A stretch of DNA of 64,000 nucleotides from Tribonema minus (taxonomy: Eukaryota > Sar > Xanthophyceae > Tribonematales > Tribonemataceae): the NCBI GenBank assembly GCA_017506865.1, contig JAFCMP010000268.1, forward strand, positions 558,001 to 622,000, read 5' to 3'. Position 1 is the stretch's first letter. The number at the start of each line of letters is the position of its first letter. Shown one piece after another: positions 42,684 to 53,608 of the stretch. The position numbers and the translations under genes were made by a program. Below the pieces are notes generated by a model that saw only the letters and a program-made list of their open reading frames with translations, made no database searches and was not told where the DNA came from.

Positions 42684-45600
42684 TCAGGCAGCCATTGCTC
42701 GCAGAATGCGGCACAGCAATAATTCCCTCAGCTGCAATACCTCAAACGCAAATGCTGCATTCTGTCAGTGCTTGCCCACACACAGAAAAGCGCTTGTACG
42801 GGCTAGCACGAGCTGCTGTGCTTTGTGCGATTGCACCAACGGGGCAGCACACGTTAGGCGCGTGTCCTTTAAATTGATTGTGGGTACTGCACTACTTGAA
42901 GTACAACAGAGCTGTCAATGGTGCGGCACGTCTACTTAGTCCGGGGGCCTTGTATATACTTGCCTTTCATGAGGAAGTATGAAGCACCCGCATCTTGAAT
43001 CACAATGCTTGCATTCGTAGTTCTATGGCACAAATGGCCGTAGATGTCCACCTGTGCATCAGCTCTTCACTAATCCAGTCTACGCAACAGCTGCACGCCG
43101 CGTCGATGAAACGGTTCTCAACGAAACGTAATCCTCATCGTGGCGTCCTACTGCAGGCGGCAGAGTAGCGCAGCATCAGCGGAAGCCGCAGCAGCAGCGG
43201 CAGCAACAGCAGCAGCAGCAGCAGCGGCGGCAGAAGGGCGGCAGTAACACGCACACGACGCTGTACAACGTGGACTCACTGGTGCAGTACCTGCTGCACA
43301 CGGGCGATTTCTGCGAGCCCATTACGCGCATACCGTTCTCCTTGCAACAGGTACGGGCCGCCATTATCTGAGAGTTTCGAAGTAGCTCTTGTTTAAAATT
43401 GGGTTGAGGCTAGGGCTTGAAGTGAGTGGGGGGGGGAACCTCCGACAGTATTGCGTCAGTTCTCAGCGGTAGGCGCACTGGTGGCGTTTGAAGTATGCCG
43501 CACCCCTCAAAGCAGCTACGCACACCTGAGTTGCGCATTGACACAAGCAAAGTCCCCCCCCCCCCCCCCCCCGGAGTGCTAGTTCACCTTCAGTGCTGCC
43601 ACATGTGAGTCGCCGTGCATGCTACTCACCAGCTCTGACGTACCACTCTTGTGAATGCTTTGCGCGCTGTGATTCGGCCACAGGTGTCCGAGCTGCAGGA
43701 GCTGGCCGTGCACGCAGGTCAGTACACAAGAAGTACACTGCATCAAGAGTTCATCAGCAGTTCACGCCTGCACTATACTAGGCGTACTGGAGTGCCTTTG
43801 AGTTGAAGGCCTGAATCATGAAAGCTTAGCATTCGCGCCTGATACACGCGCTAGTGTTGCAGCAATTTGCCGCAGTTTCAGTGGCCCTCGTTTCACCATA
43901 CCACACAGCACACCCAAACACTCCGCTCTGATGCGTCATTTGCTTTGATGCGTCGTTTGCACAGCGCTCGTTGCGACAGGAGAGCACAGTGCTCAGCACA
44001 TTTTGCCTGAAAGAACAGGGCTTCTGCTCTCTGCGTGGCAGTGCTCTGCAGCGTCTTGGCAGCACACCAAGCGAGGCTTGCACCATGTCAGTGCTCAACC
44101 GCGCCGGTCCAATGTAGGCCACAGGCGTATGCTGCAGCAGCGAACTTTCCGAAATGTGCGCCCAGGTTTTGTAGATGCAGCGCATCTGTGTATATGTACA
44201 ACACTTTTGTACAAAGCACAGTGCCGCACAGGCACAGAACGACACGGTGTCGTACAGGTACCGAGATGTGTCATATAGTGTCGTACAGCTACGTATATGC
44301 GTTGAATCGACAACACCTGTCATACAGTGACATACACACACGGTATGCGTTTCATGGGCAACACATAGGCGCACAACGAGTCTGATGAGTTGTGCATACG
44401 CGCATATGGTCGCAGGCGTCACGATGGGAGGGAGCAAGGCGCTGGTGGAGGCTTTCCGCGTGCGCAACACGCCAAAATGCCCGTACAAGCAGGACAAAGA
44501 GCGCAGGTACGTCAGTGTAAACGCAAGAGCGTGTGCAACTCGCATTTCTGCATATCATGCATCTGCAGTTTCTGACGTTTTCAAAGTGCAACATGTGCCT
44601 CTGCGTAACCTGGTGTGATTGCTGACAACAGGTTTTGATCCACTGAGGTTAGGGTAACTGACCCTAATCCTACCAATCGATGCTCGCCACGCCTGCCTGG
44701 CTGTGATAGCATGCACCATCCGCAGTTGCACATGCGCGGCTCATACTGCAAGCATAAATGTGTGCCATGCGCGCAGCTATCCTTCACAAGCACATGCATT
44801 GTCACAAAATGACATATTCAAGTACCCAGTCTCATTGTGATATCATACTTCAAAGTTGAAGTAATGAAGTTATTTGCCTGTGCAGGGAGATGCTTCTGGG
44901 CTGCGACCGCTGCCTGGGCGACATTGTGAGCGAAATCCTGGCGGCAGTGGAGTGCGACGACCCAGAAGAGGGAGAGGTGCGTCGCACTTGAAGTATGACA
45001 TATTTGAACATTGTCCTCTGCACTTTCCTCCACTAGAAGTACTGTCTTTACCATCGTCTGAGTCATTGTTTCATCGCGTACACTGTACCCCTTTCGCACT
45101 CATAAGCACAGCGCGCGATCGCCCACGTTTGCAGGCATGCATTGCGCTGCTGCGATGGATTGCAGTGATCCACAGCTCGCCTATTGCAGACCTAGTGCCC
45201 TTAGGGTGGCGTACACAGTGTACTCGGCTGCTTGCTCACACGTGGGCGCTGCATTTGGTGTGGCTGGCTCCCCCACTTTGACAGACAAAACACTGAGATC
45301 AGTGGTGGCACCTGATATCATGAAGCAGCGCCTTGTGCTGTAGGCACTCTCAGATTTGGTCGAGGTTCCTGGCAAGAAGCAGCGCTCCGAATGTTGAAGT
45401 TCTCCTGATGTCAGGAAGGAGTGCCTTCATGCTGTAGGCACGGTCACATTTGCATGAGGTTGTTGGCAGCGCTGTGCGCATGTTGAAGTTATCGCCGCCA
45501 TCACTCCTGGCACCGCTGCTGCCGCAGGCAGTCAGCAGACGTTGAGAGCGCTGCCGTGGCGTTGGTGCCAGGGTTTACCGGCACTTCACATTTAACTTCA

Positions 45601-47437
45601 ACACCGTGCTCAGCACTCCACACTTAGTTCATGTCTATACATATTGACCGTGCCCCGGCTTTTAATGCGCTTTCGCGCTACAGCCGCAGCAGCTGGCCAA
45701 TGCTGCTGCGGCATTTGCCCACAGGGCATGTGTCCTCACACGGCATTTGGCACCCCGAGCATTGCCTTCAAACCACATCTGGCTTCAACACAATGCTCAA
45801 GATCGACTCTGTTTCTCGCCCCCGATGCGTCACAGAACCAGCCGAATCACATCTGGCTTCACCACTGTGCTGAGCACTGCCTTAGGGTTAGGGTTGCTGT
45901 GCGGAGCTGAGCACTGCACTGCCTGAGGGTTACTGTGCTCAGCACTGCCCCTGTTTCTCGCCCCCTTCTGTGCATCACAGATCCAGCTGGTGATGCTGTT
46001 CCCGCAGTTCACCCAGATGTTCTCAGAGCTGTGGAGCGCTGATACGCCCTTCGCGCGCCAATGCCTGTCGCACTACGTGGAGTCCCTGGTGGGACCGCCC
46101 AATAGACCGACGCGCGACTTGACAGGTATGCATACACACACACGTGGAACTTTGAAGTAGGTATCTATGTATACACGTGTACGCAAACCTTGAAGTAGAC
46201 TGAATATTGTGAGCCGTTCGCGCGCCAGTGCCTGTCGCACTACGTCGAGTCTCTGGTGGGAACGCCCAATAGTCCGACGTGCGACTTGACAGGTATGTAT
46301 GCATATGTATGGAAACGAATCAAAAGATGGTAGAGCTCTAGGTGACAAGGTGTGGTTAGCCGCCAGTGCCTTCCACCAATATGTATACTTAGCCGCCAGT
46401 GCCTTCCACCAATATGTATACGTGAACTTTGAAGTAGGCTGTGTATGTAGGTATGTCAGGGTATGCTTGACAGGTACGCATACATTGTACGTGGATTTGA
46501 AGTAGGCTGAGTATGTAGGTATGCGAGGGCATGCCGGAGGCCTTGGTCAGCGCTCTTTGCGACATCAATAACCTGATGTGGAAACCGTGCATGCCAAGAC
46601 ACAAAACACCAATTTATTTCACGAGTTCAAGAAGCCGTGTGTGCAAGTGGTGCTTGCTGGTTCAGCGTGTGCCTCTCCTTCTATGTAGAGTACGATCCGG
46701 TGTGCCCAATGTGTACCGCGCCTGTACTTCACCTCAATCGTGCATGCTAGATACTTTAGGCATTCTCCCTCGTCAAGACCTGCGCACTGGCTTGGTTGCG
46801 CACATCAAGTGCTTCCTGCTTAAAGGCCATTGATTGACGTGCACTCTGACGTCTATTGCTGACACTTTTGTGCCCTGCTTTTACGCGCCCACTCTTCAGG
46901 CCTGCTCCCAGTTGCGATATCCTTTCTGCGAGAGGCTGCACAAGGGTCCGGCGATGCAGCGCACTGACAACAGGGGACAGCGGGGGCTGCGGCTAAATAA
47001 CTGACAAGTAGCGGAAACAAGCAGCCACGGAGGGCTGGGTAAACGGGCAATCCACGCGTACATAAGGATGCCAAATGTGTACTGCTACGTGGCAGGAGGA
47101 TTGCAATGTCTAAAGTGCATATGGGGGGAGGGGAGAGTTGGGGGGATGGAAGAATGCCACAACTTGCTTGTGTATATCAGTGCGGTTGGCAGCATGACAT
47201 GTGTATATAGCTGCTTGCGCAACGGCGGGCGCAAAACGGCGTGTGCAGTTCAGGTTGGCAGATAAGGCATTCACTGCCCGCGGGCACGCATGAACCGCTG
47301 CCTGCGATGCGCAACGGACGGTGTCCTGGGCATGCAAACTTCAAGTTGTCAATACCACCATCATGCAGTTTGCAGAGGTTCTGCTGCGGTCTGGCAGCAG
47401 CCTTCGCACAGACGATGATCCGCCGCTGAGCCTGTGA
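41355..47437 (+). CDS. Modified RING/U-box-like protein
   Basis: Proposed exons: 41355-42144, 43157-43350, 43684-43717, 44416-44506, 44886-44976, 45981-46125 and tentatively 47376-47437; phases agree and give about 468 residues. ATG choices at 41025 and 41424 are also open. The N-terminal part is Ala/Ser/Gly-rich. DPITLEELGSCTWAFVHGGG (exon 1) and TLYNVDSLVQYLLHTGDF then CEPITRIPFSLQQ (exon 2) look like the two halves of a U-box-type fold, split by a Gly/Ser/Asn and poly-Gln insertion and an intron. The C-terminal part is helical: EMLLGCDRCLGDIVSEILAA, QLVMLFPQFTQMFSELW, CLSHYVESLVGPPNRPTRD. If the U-box reading is right, it would be an E3 ubiquitin ligase-type adaptor; catalytic function is not shown. 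The last exon is the weakest: another candidate coding stretch begins at 46900 (LLPVAISFLREAAQ). Confidence 0.65.
42145..43156. other. Intron 1 of the U-box-like gene
   Basis: It contains TTAGGG-like words at 42222-42267, a CAG/GCA run at about 42640-42690 with no supported frame, and otherwise no recognised feature. Confidence 0.5.
43554..43572. repeat. C19 homopolymer
   Basis: Run of 19 C in the intron before the 34-nt exon 3 of the U-box-like gene. Confidence 0.9.
45440..46300 (+). repeat. Exon 6 echoes on both sides, U-box-like gene
   Basis: The donor-side copy at about 46206-46293 reproduces CCCTTCGCGCGCCA, TGCCTGTCGCACTACGT, GAGTC-CTGGTGGGA, CGCCCAATAG and GCGACTTGACAG with GTATG, against the coding 46048-46130. 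Upstream, decayed copies of CAGCTGGCCAATGCTGCTG and GTTTCTCGCCCCC then GATGCGTCACAGA lie at 45540-45960. The TTAGGG word at 45882 lies among them. Confidence 0.85.
46311..46425 (+). repeat. Dispersed repeat, copy 2 of 3
   Basis: GGAAACGAATCAAAAGAT, GGTAGAGCTCTAGGTGACAA and GGTGTGGTTAGCCGCC match 12785-12840 and 55025-55080. Here a sub-block AGCCGCCAGTGCCTTCCACC then AATATGTATAC is tandemly doubled. It lies 185 bp downstream of the exon 6 donor. Confidence 0.8.
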
Positions 47438-48198
47438 GGCGTGTGCTGGGTGATGTTTGGGTATCATGCGTACCTACGGTACTCTGGCGGCACGCACGAG
47501 GTGTTTGCGTGGCCGCATACCTCTCAACTCAATACGGTGTGGCTACGCACCATTTCTGCGCAGAGCATGGAGCACCAGCCTCTACGCGTGTACATGTATA
47601 CACTCGTCGTTTGCAGGGCTCGTCGACCTAGGGTTTGGCGTTCTTCACGTGCTGTTGCCTCTTCTCACTTTTGCAGTACGTGCATGTATGGAGGGACTGC
47701 ACGATGGTATACCCTCATGTTTGCGTTTGCCTGCGCGTTTTAACACTTGGATGCCTCCACAAGAGTGTGCTGCATGTACTGCAGTTCCAGCTGGCTTCAT
47801 TCACCCCGCTACTTCGCCCATGCTCGGCTCTGCATGGACTTGATGATACAAGCAAGTTGCGAGGCATTACTTAGTTGTAACAAGTCTAAATGCCGCAGAT
47901 ACTACAGGCACTTAAAACAGCTCGCCCTTGCCAAAATCGTCATGTACTCTGATGAATTCATCCGTCTTGATTTAAGCTAAGACATAGTGTGCAGATTCAA
48001 GAGCGTCAAATGTTGACAGACTCACATGAGCGTATGACATCTGCATGTTAGCCGTAGTGATTGAACATCATATAACGCATACCACGAGCGTCATGAAATC
48101 AGGCAATGCGCATGCGGCCATTGCTGCCAGCCCTGACTGAGCCGGATGCTAAAGCGAATGCATGAGATTAATCGGTTTCAGCGTCAAATCAAATTGGT
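47438..48198. other. Gene-poor interval
   Basis: No exon or RNA gene is supported. Open frames of up to 128 codons overlap each other with no motif or splice context. Confidence 0.45.
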
Positions 48199-48215
48199 AC
48201 GTATGGACTTGTATT
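48199..48215. repeat. Left terminal inverted repeat
   Basis: ACGTATGGACTTGTATT. The same sequence ends the larger element at 60593-60609, which places it at a true element boundary. Confidence 0.8.
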
Positions 48216-48864
48216 TATAAAGGCCCAAGGGAGGCCGGGTTGCCTATGCAATCGAAAAGCTTGCGTCAACGCAGCAGCCTAGTCTGCGCTGTGCCCTAGG
48301 AGCTTGGATACCGGCGCCGGAACACAGCCCAGCATTCGCGCTCCACGTGTGTACGCCATGACGCGCTCCGCCAACTCCCGCGCCAGCGATATGCTCAGCT
48401 CAATGAGGATCTGACGCTTAGCTAACCCGGCCTTGCGTAACACATCTGCCTTCCCCCCCCCTGAGCACAGTGCTGAGTGCATTGCCAACTCCTTAACAAA
48501 AAGGCTTGTCTGCTTGCCCAGTCGTCCGTACGACTCCTGCACGAATGGCACAAAAGCCCAAGATGACGTCAAGGTGCCGGTGTGGTGCTTGACCTTCGCG
48601 TCCTCCCCCACCCCAGCAGCATAGCCGTCCGTGTTCGAGGCATTTGTTTTGCCTGTCAGGTACGAGCTCGCTGTGGGCGCGCGCACACTTGTGTCTAGCA
48701 CTATTCCCTTGTTACGGTATGCACTGCTAAAGTGCAGACACCCTGGGTCAATGACTGTGTCCGCCCGATACCCGGTACCTTGAAGACGCTAGCGTCCTCA
48801 TTGCGGACAATAGAGACATGGTGCTGTCTCAAGATGGTACCTATAGGGGTTGTGCAGGCATTAT

Positions 48865-48881
48865 AATACAAGTCCATACGT
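48865..48881. repeat. Right terminal inverted repeat
   Basis: AATACAAGTCCATACGT, a perfect 17-bp reverse complement of the left end. Confidence 0.8.
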
Positions 48882-51772
48882 GCAGGCATGCGGCATGGGG
48901 CAATCAGATTCGCTATTCAACAACAATGCTGCTTGTTGATGGTTAGAAATTTTGAAAGCTTGCAGGGCAGCATTTGAGAAACTGTGGAGCCCATCGCGAA
49001 CAGAGCACAAATATATTTTTTAATACTGATCCCCCCCCCCCCCCCTTTTTTTCGCCCCCCCAAAGTGTAACCGCCGTCTGCGTGTGCAAACTGTTTCACA
49101 CCCAGCACGACCGCCTGGGATAGTCAGGAGGCTAGGAGGACGCTGAGCTTGCCGTCTCAGAGCCTATTCGGCCCACCTCGTCTGCCTGCTGCGCGCAGCG
49201 AGGCCCGTGCCGTGTGCTGGGCGCAAACAAGCCTGTCATTCTCAAATGGCGCACACAGCACGGTGGTGGTGTGGGTGGCAACCACTGGCAGCGTGGTCGC
49301 AGGGGCCGTTAAACGCCCTCCCCCGAGCCAGTTGCGTGTCTTGTACGCGCTGCTGTCTCAACACCATCACTGACTTTCTTGGCGCGGCGCGGCTGGTGTC
49401 AGCGGGGCTCGGACCCTGCGTCGGCGGAGTCTCGGCTCAGAGGTCCCATTGCGTCTGCTGCTGCAGATGCCTTGGCCTGGGTTTCTGGAAAGGTACGACA
49501 AGGTCAGTCAACATTGGCTTGCTGTGGACTCCAAGGCCCGAGCCGGACAGCAGGAGGGCTGTTGCACCTGCCCACAGCGCTGGTAAGCGACATGTAGTAT
49601 GGCAGGCACTTGTGGCTATGCAGCATTTCATTGAGACTGCTAGCATTGAGATTCCTAGCATTCAGCTGGACACCTGGTGACAATGATTATGATTTCTATC
49701 AGCCACAACAGCTGCTGCAGTCCCTGTAGCACAGTGTGGTCACAAAGTGACACCGGCGGTCGCAGCAGCACTACGAATGTACTGGTATGTCATCATAGCT
49801 GTATCTGCTGTCCATATACCAGCAAGCCCCATATGAGCAGCGTTTGAAGAGGTGGCTATACCAGTACGTTTGTAGTGCTTCTGCGTCGGGCTGTTGGCTG
49901 GTGTCGCCAGCGATTGCATTGGCTGCGATTGCTCAACTGCTGTGGCTGTAGATTCCGCTTTCGTTGCCACAAAGGAGCCAACTGGCCACTGCTATGTTTC
50001 TCAAGCCTAGTCTCAGGCAGTGCGGCACAGCTTCACAAGACTGGCCATGCGACATGTGGTTACCTAGCGTAGTGGGCAGCAGAATTGACCCAAATGTAGC
50101 CTAGGTTGCTCCGCCGTATATCCCAGCATGTCTTTGCTGATGAACGTTCGCAATTGTGCATGGGCATTCGGACACAGGGTCCAGGCATTCCTTAATGTCT
50201 GGGCTCGGCAGTTGCAGTGCTGAAAGCTGACAAATAGCTGACGCACAGCGTAGCACACTGCCTGCGCCTACGGTTTCGTGACTGCCTTGAGTCGGGCTGG
50301 GGCACTATCGGTGGCTGGCGACCAAAGCAGTTGTGGTTGCAGGAGGGCGTGATGCACACATGGCCTTTTCTGGGGGGTTGGGGAACTCCGTCGCCCCCTG
50401 CCTTCCCGGGACCATCACCTATGTCTGAATGCCCTTTGACCATCAGGGTGAGTGCAAGTGATGCAACCGAATTCTTAAGGTGTGGCACATAAGCGTACTG
50501 CAATTTATCAACATTTCTGGTGTCTTGTTGCGTCAGTGAAACGTTACAATTAGCCGAGAAGGCTTTTGTTCCTTCAAAGTTTAGACGTCGTACCTCATGC
50601 CATCCAAATTACTCCAACATCCAGCCCAAGTATCGACTTTTAACAGCGTGCTGTGGATCACCTGCTTCTCAAGTACTCCTGAAGTCATCTAATGTCGAGT
50701 TTACGTACTTCGAAGTATGTTTCTCTTGCATTCTGACGTTCCAAATGTATCGGCCTTTTAGTCATTTTCACTTTAACTTCTTTCAGTTATCCACCAATTA
50801 AAAATTACTGATGGCATGAAGTCTTTGTAGGTGTTGTTAGTGTAGTTCCCCTGCGAATGGTCTGCACCTTGGCGCGGTGTGGGGGCCTCGGCACACAGAT
50901 TGAGATTGCAAGTGCCCAACCAAGACAGACCACAAATTCACTGGTTGGAAATTGATTTATTTATAAACAAAGAAATAGGTTCAATGTTTACCGGGGACAG
51001 CTCAATCATCTTTTGCCCTGTACACAGCTCCCAGCGAACAGGGCTCGTTTGTCAAAACTTGAAGTATCATGTTGCAACATTACATGTACTGCAGTTGGAA
51101 TCCCTGCTGCATTCACTCATTGACACCAGCCAATAAGTTGTGGCAAAACCATCTGCAGCGCAGATCCAGGTTGCCTTTGATTGCCATATTTTTTAATTAT
51201 TCTTGCAGTGTTCCCCCCTGTGAAGCTCTGCAGCCTGCTGATGATGAAGCCATCTTCCACTGCACATGATATTTGCGTCGTCTGTTCAGTTTCTGTAGCT
51301 GCCCCTATGATAGTGCTTTCTTCATTGCAGGCTGCAGCGCTGGTGATGACTGTCTGACACCTTCTGTGTGTGTGTGTTTGTGTGTGTGTGCTTGTGCAGG
51401 GTGTTTGCTGCTGCCAAGCTTCAACCATGAGCGCACACCGTGTCTTCTGGTGCATCTTTTACGATGCAGCAGGAGTCATTTTCTATAAACAGTTCAGTTT
51501 TTGAGGACAATTTCATAAATAAAACCTCTTTCATCATACATCACAGACTTGCTTGGATCAAGTGGCTCCAACTTGAATGGTTCTTAACTGTGCCCTGCAA
51601 GGTTGCAAACTTCCTACCTATCGACTAGCAGCGTTGTTCAATGGCAAATCTGACTGCCTCATGCCGCATGCCTGAAACCGGTTTCAAATTGCTTGACCAG
51701 TTGCATCCAGCTTAGTCAGGGCTGGCACGTATGATGAGCGCACTGCCTGATTTTATGGCGTTCATGGCATGA
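48882..51772. other. Gene-poor interval
   Basis: About 2.9 kb with no supported gene. It has a C15 then T7 run at 49031-49052 and a TG-rich tract near 51365-51395. GT/AG words are common but no coherent exon chain emerges. Confidence 0.5.
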
Positions 51773-51988
51773 TGTCAGGTGGTAATACTAAGTACATGTG
51801 CGTAAAGCTCCAGAGAGTACATGTGCGTAAAGCTCCAGAGATTCTCATGTCAGGTGGTAATACTAAGTACATGTGCGTAAAGCTCCAGAGAGTACATGTG
51901 CGTAAAGCTCCAGAGAGAATCTCTGGAGCTTTACGCACATGTACTCTCTGGAGCTTTACGCACATGTACTTAGTATTACCACCTGACA
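51773..51988. repeat. Direct repeat followed by a perfect 69-bp-arm hairpin
   Basis: Arms 51848-51916 and 51920-51988 are perfect reverse complements with a 3-nt loop (GAA). The unit starts TGTCAGGTGGTAATACTAAG and contains ACATGTGCGTAAAGCTCCAG twice. A direct copy of the arm lies immediately before it at 51773-51842, joined by TTCTCA. Copy identity looks complete by eye, so it is recent. Transcription would give a strong RNA hairpin. Confidence 0.93.
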
Positions 51989-52559
51989 GTGTCAGCATAG
52001 AGGTATTTGTCATGCGAAGCGGAAGCATTATAATGCTATTATGTTTGATATGCAGATGTCATACATTATGCCAATTCATCTAGTCAACATTTGACGCTTT
52101 TGAATCGGCACACAATTTTTCAGCCCAAACAAGACCGTTGTGTGACACTGTCTGATTAAATTATCTGAACAAACAGGACAGCACACATATATCCACCCCA
52201 AGAGTGCGGCATTGTGCACAGCACCAACCCACTGGCAGGGTCAATATGCAGGATACTTACATCCACCCCAGAGTGCACAGCACCATCCCATCGTGACTGG
52301 CAGGGTCATAAGCTAGACTGGTTACTGTAGCAGCATCACCACGCCTGCAGATTGCCAGTGTTGGTGCCTGCGTTGGCAGGGCTAGCGCTCAAACGAAACA
52401 TTTGCGCCGAACACGTCGCCCCAGTGAGTTGCGCCAGTTGCGCCAGCTGGTGGATCAAGTGACTCGTGGCGCAACTGGCGATACTCACAAGTTTACTCAC
52501 GATTATTACTCATTACTCACAAATGAACTCGTGAGTCTTGCTGACAACCCCTCGGAGAA
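51989..52559. other. Spacer with short repeats before the chromovirus remnant
   Basis: Two related blocks near 52190-52240 and 52258-52306 share ACATCCACCCC, GTGCACAGCACCA and CTGGCAGGGTCA. A local inverted repeat around GTTGCGCCAG and CTGGCGCAAC lies at 52432-52480. No gene is seen. Confidence 0.5.
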
Positions 52560-53608
52560 CCTGCGACCGCCACGCGCTTCAAGGTCTGCGGCACCCTCAA
52601 GCACAAGTCTGCAGAGGAGGTCGCCCAGTTCATCGCCGACCGCATCGTCGGCGTGTTGCCGTCCCGCGCTCCGTCCACACCAAGGTGACGAGTTCACGAA
52701 TGCGGTCGTACGCGAGCTGCTCAAGCTGTTGGGAGCCAAGAAGACGCAGACCGCGCCATATCGGCCGCAGAGCAGCAGCATTACCCACATGATGCGCGTA
52801 CACGCCGCAAGTCACCCGCGCCATTGGGATATGCTGCTGTTTGCGCACGCCTTTGCGGCAAACTGTAGTGCGCATACCAGCGCAGCATCAAGGAGCAGCC
52901 ATTTCACCTCATGTTTGGCCACGCGCCGGAGCTGCCGATCAACCAAATACTTGGCGTACCGGAGCCCGCAGCCACGGAGCAGCAGCGGGAGCAGCAGCTG
53001 GCGCTACAATGGGCTTTTGAGGCGGCAAGGCTCAAGGGGGAGGCGGTACATGAGGCGGCTGAGGCGGCCAACGCGCAGCTGCGCGACCCTCAGGCGTACA
53101 ACGTGGGTGATCTGGTGTGGGTGGCTTGCAAGCCCGACACCAGTTTGGAGCTGGCGCCTAAGTTACAGGCGCCATTTGAGGGTCCCCACCAGGTGGTCAG
53201 GGTACCGGGGTCCGCCTGTGTCGAGATCAAGCATTCCGACACAGGTGCAATACAGCGCTTACATGTTGCCCTAGTCAAGCCATTCACGGCTCAGCAGAAG
53301 CAAGACCCCCTGCTAGTGGCAGACTGCGTGTTTCTGGGGCGGCCGCTGTTCAACTTGCACGAACGCGGCGCGCTTCAGCCTGAGGGCGGAGCGATGGGGG
53401 GGCCTGTTCGGGCCTGATGGGCATTGAAGAAATTTGTGAGCGCAAGCGCGGCCGGGGGCGACACAGCGCCATTAACTATGCGTTCCGTGTGCGTAGGTTC
53501 GGCGAGTTGGAGCCATCGCCGGAGTGGTATAGTTGGAGGCAGTTGGCTGACATGGGCCTCATGGACATGATCCAGGACTATGGTCGCCGCTTCCCCACAG
53601 TTCAGTAG
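52560..53608 (+). pseudogene. Ty3/Gypsy chromovirus integrase-chromodomain remnant
   Basis: Three successive frames give parts of one retrotransposon integrase, so the gene is broken. About 52579-52680: HKSAEEVAQFIADRIVGVLP, typical of the integrase core before the second catalytic Asp. About 52684-52800: GDEFTNAVVRELLKLLGAKK then TQTAPYRPQS. From 52911: MFGHAPELPI, then AYNVGDLVWVACKPD, LAPKLQAPFEGPHQVVRV, as in the C-terminal GPY/F-like region. From 53417: IEEICERKRGRGRHSAINYA, EPSPEWYSWRQLADMGLMD, chromodomain-like with the expected W and acidic spacing, ending at 53608. No LTRs or upstream RT/gag were recognised in the window. Confidence 0.8.

Larger units (their letters stand above)
48199..48881 (-). 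mobile_element. Short non-autonomous element with 17-bp TIRs, derived from the 60.6-64 kb RT element
   Basis: Positions 48199-48836 are nearly identical to 60593-61231; I saw a handful of substitutions and a one-base indel at about 48773 (CCGATACCCGGT against CCGATACCCCGGT). Read on the minus strand this is the last part of the reverse-transcriptase ORF, its stop and its 3' tail. The next 45 bp (48837-48881) do not match the neighbouring ORF sequence, and end in AATACAAGTCCATACGT, the exact reverse complement of the left end ACGTATGGACTTGTATT (48199-48215). The structure is therefore one end plus the opposite end, with the middle missing. No target-site duplication is obvious. Confidence 0.8.

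Noticed and set aside
43826..44545. 239-codon minus-strand open frame
   Set aside because: It overlaps U-box-like exon 4 in antisense, is Cys/Arg/His-rich without domain texture, and has no splice or start context.
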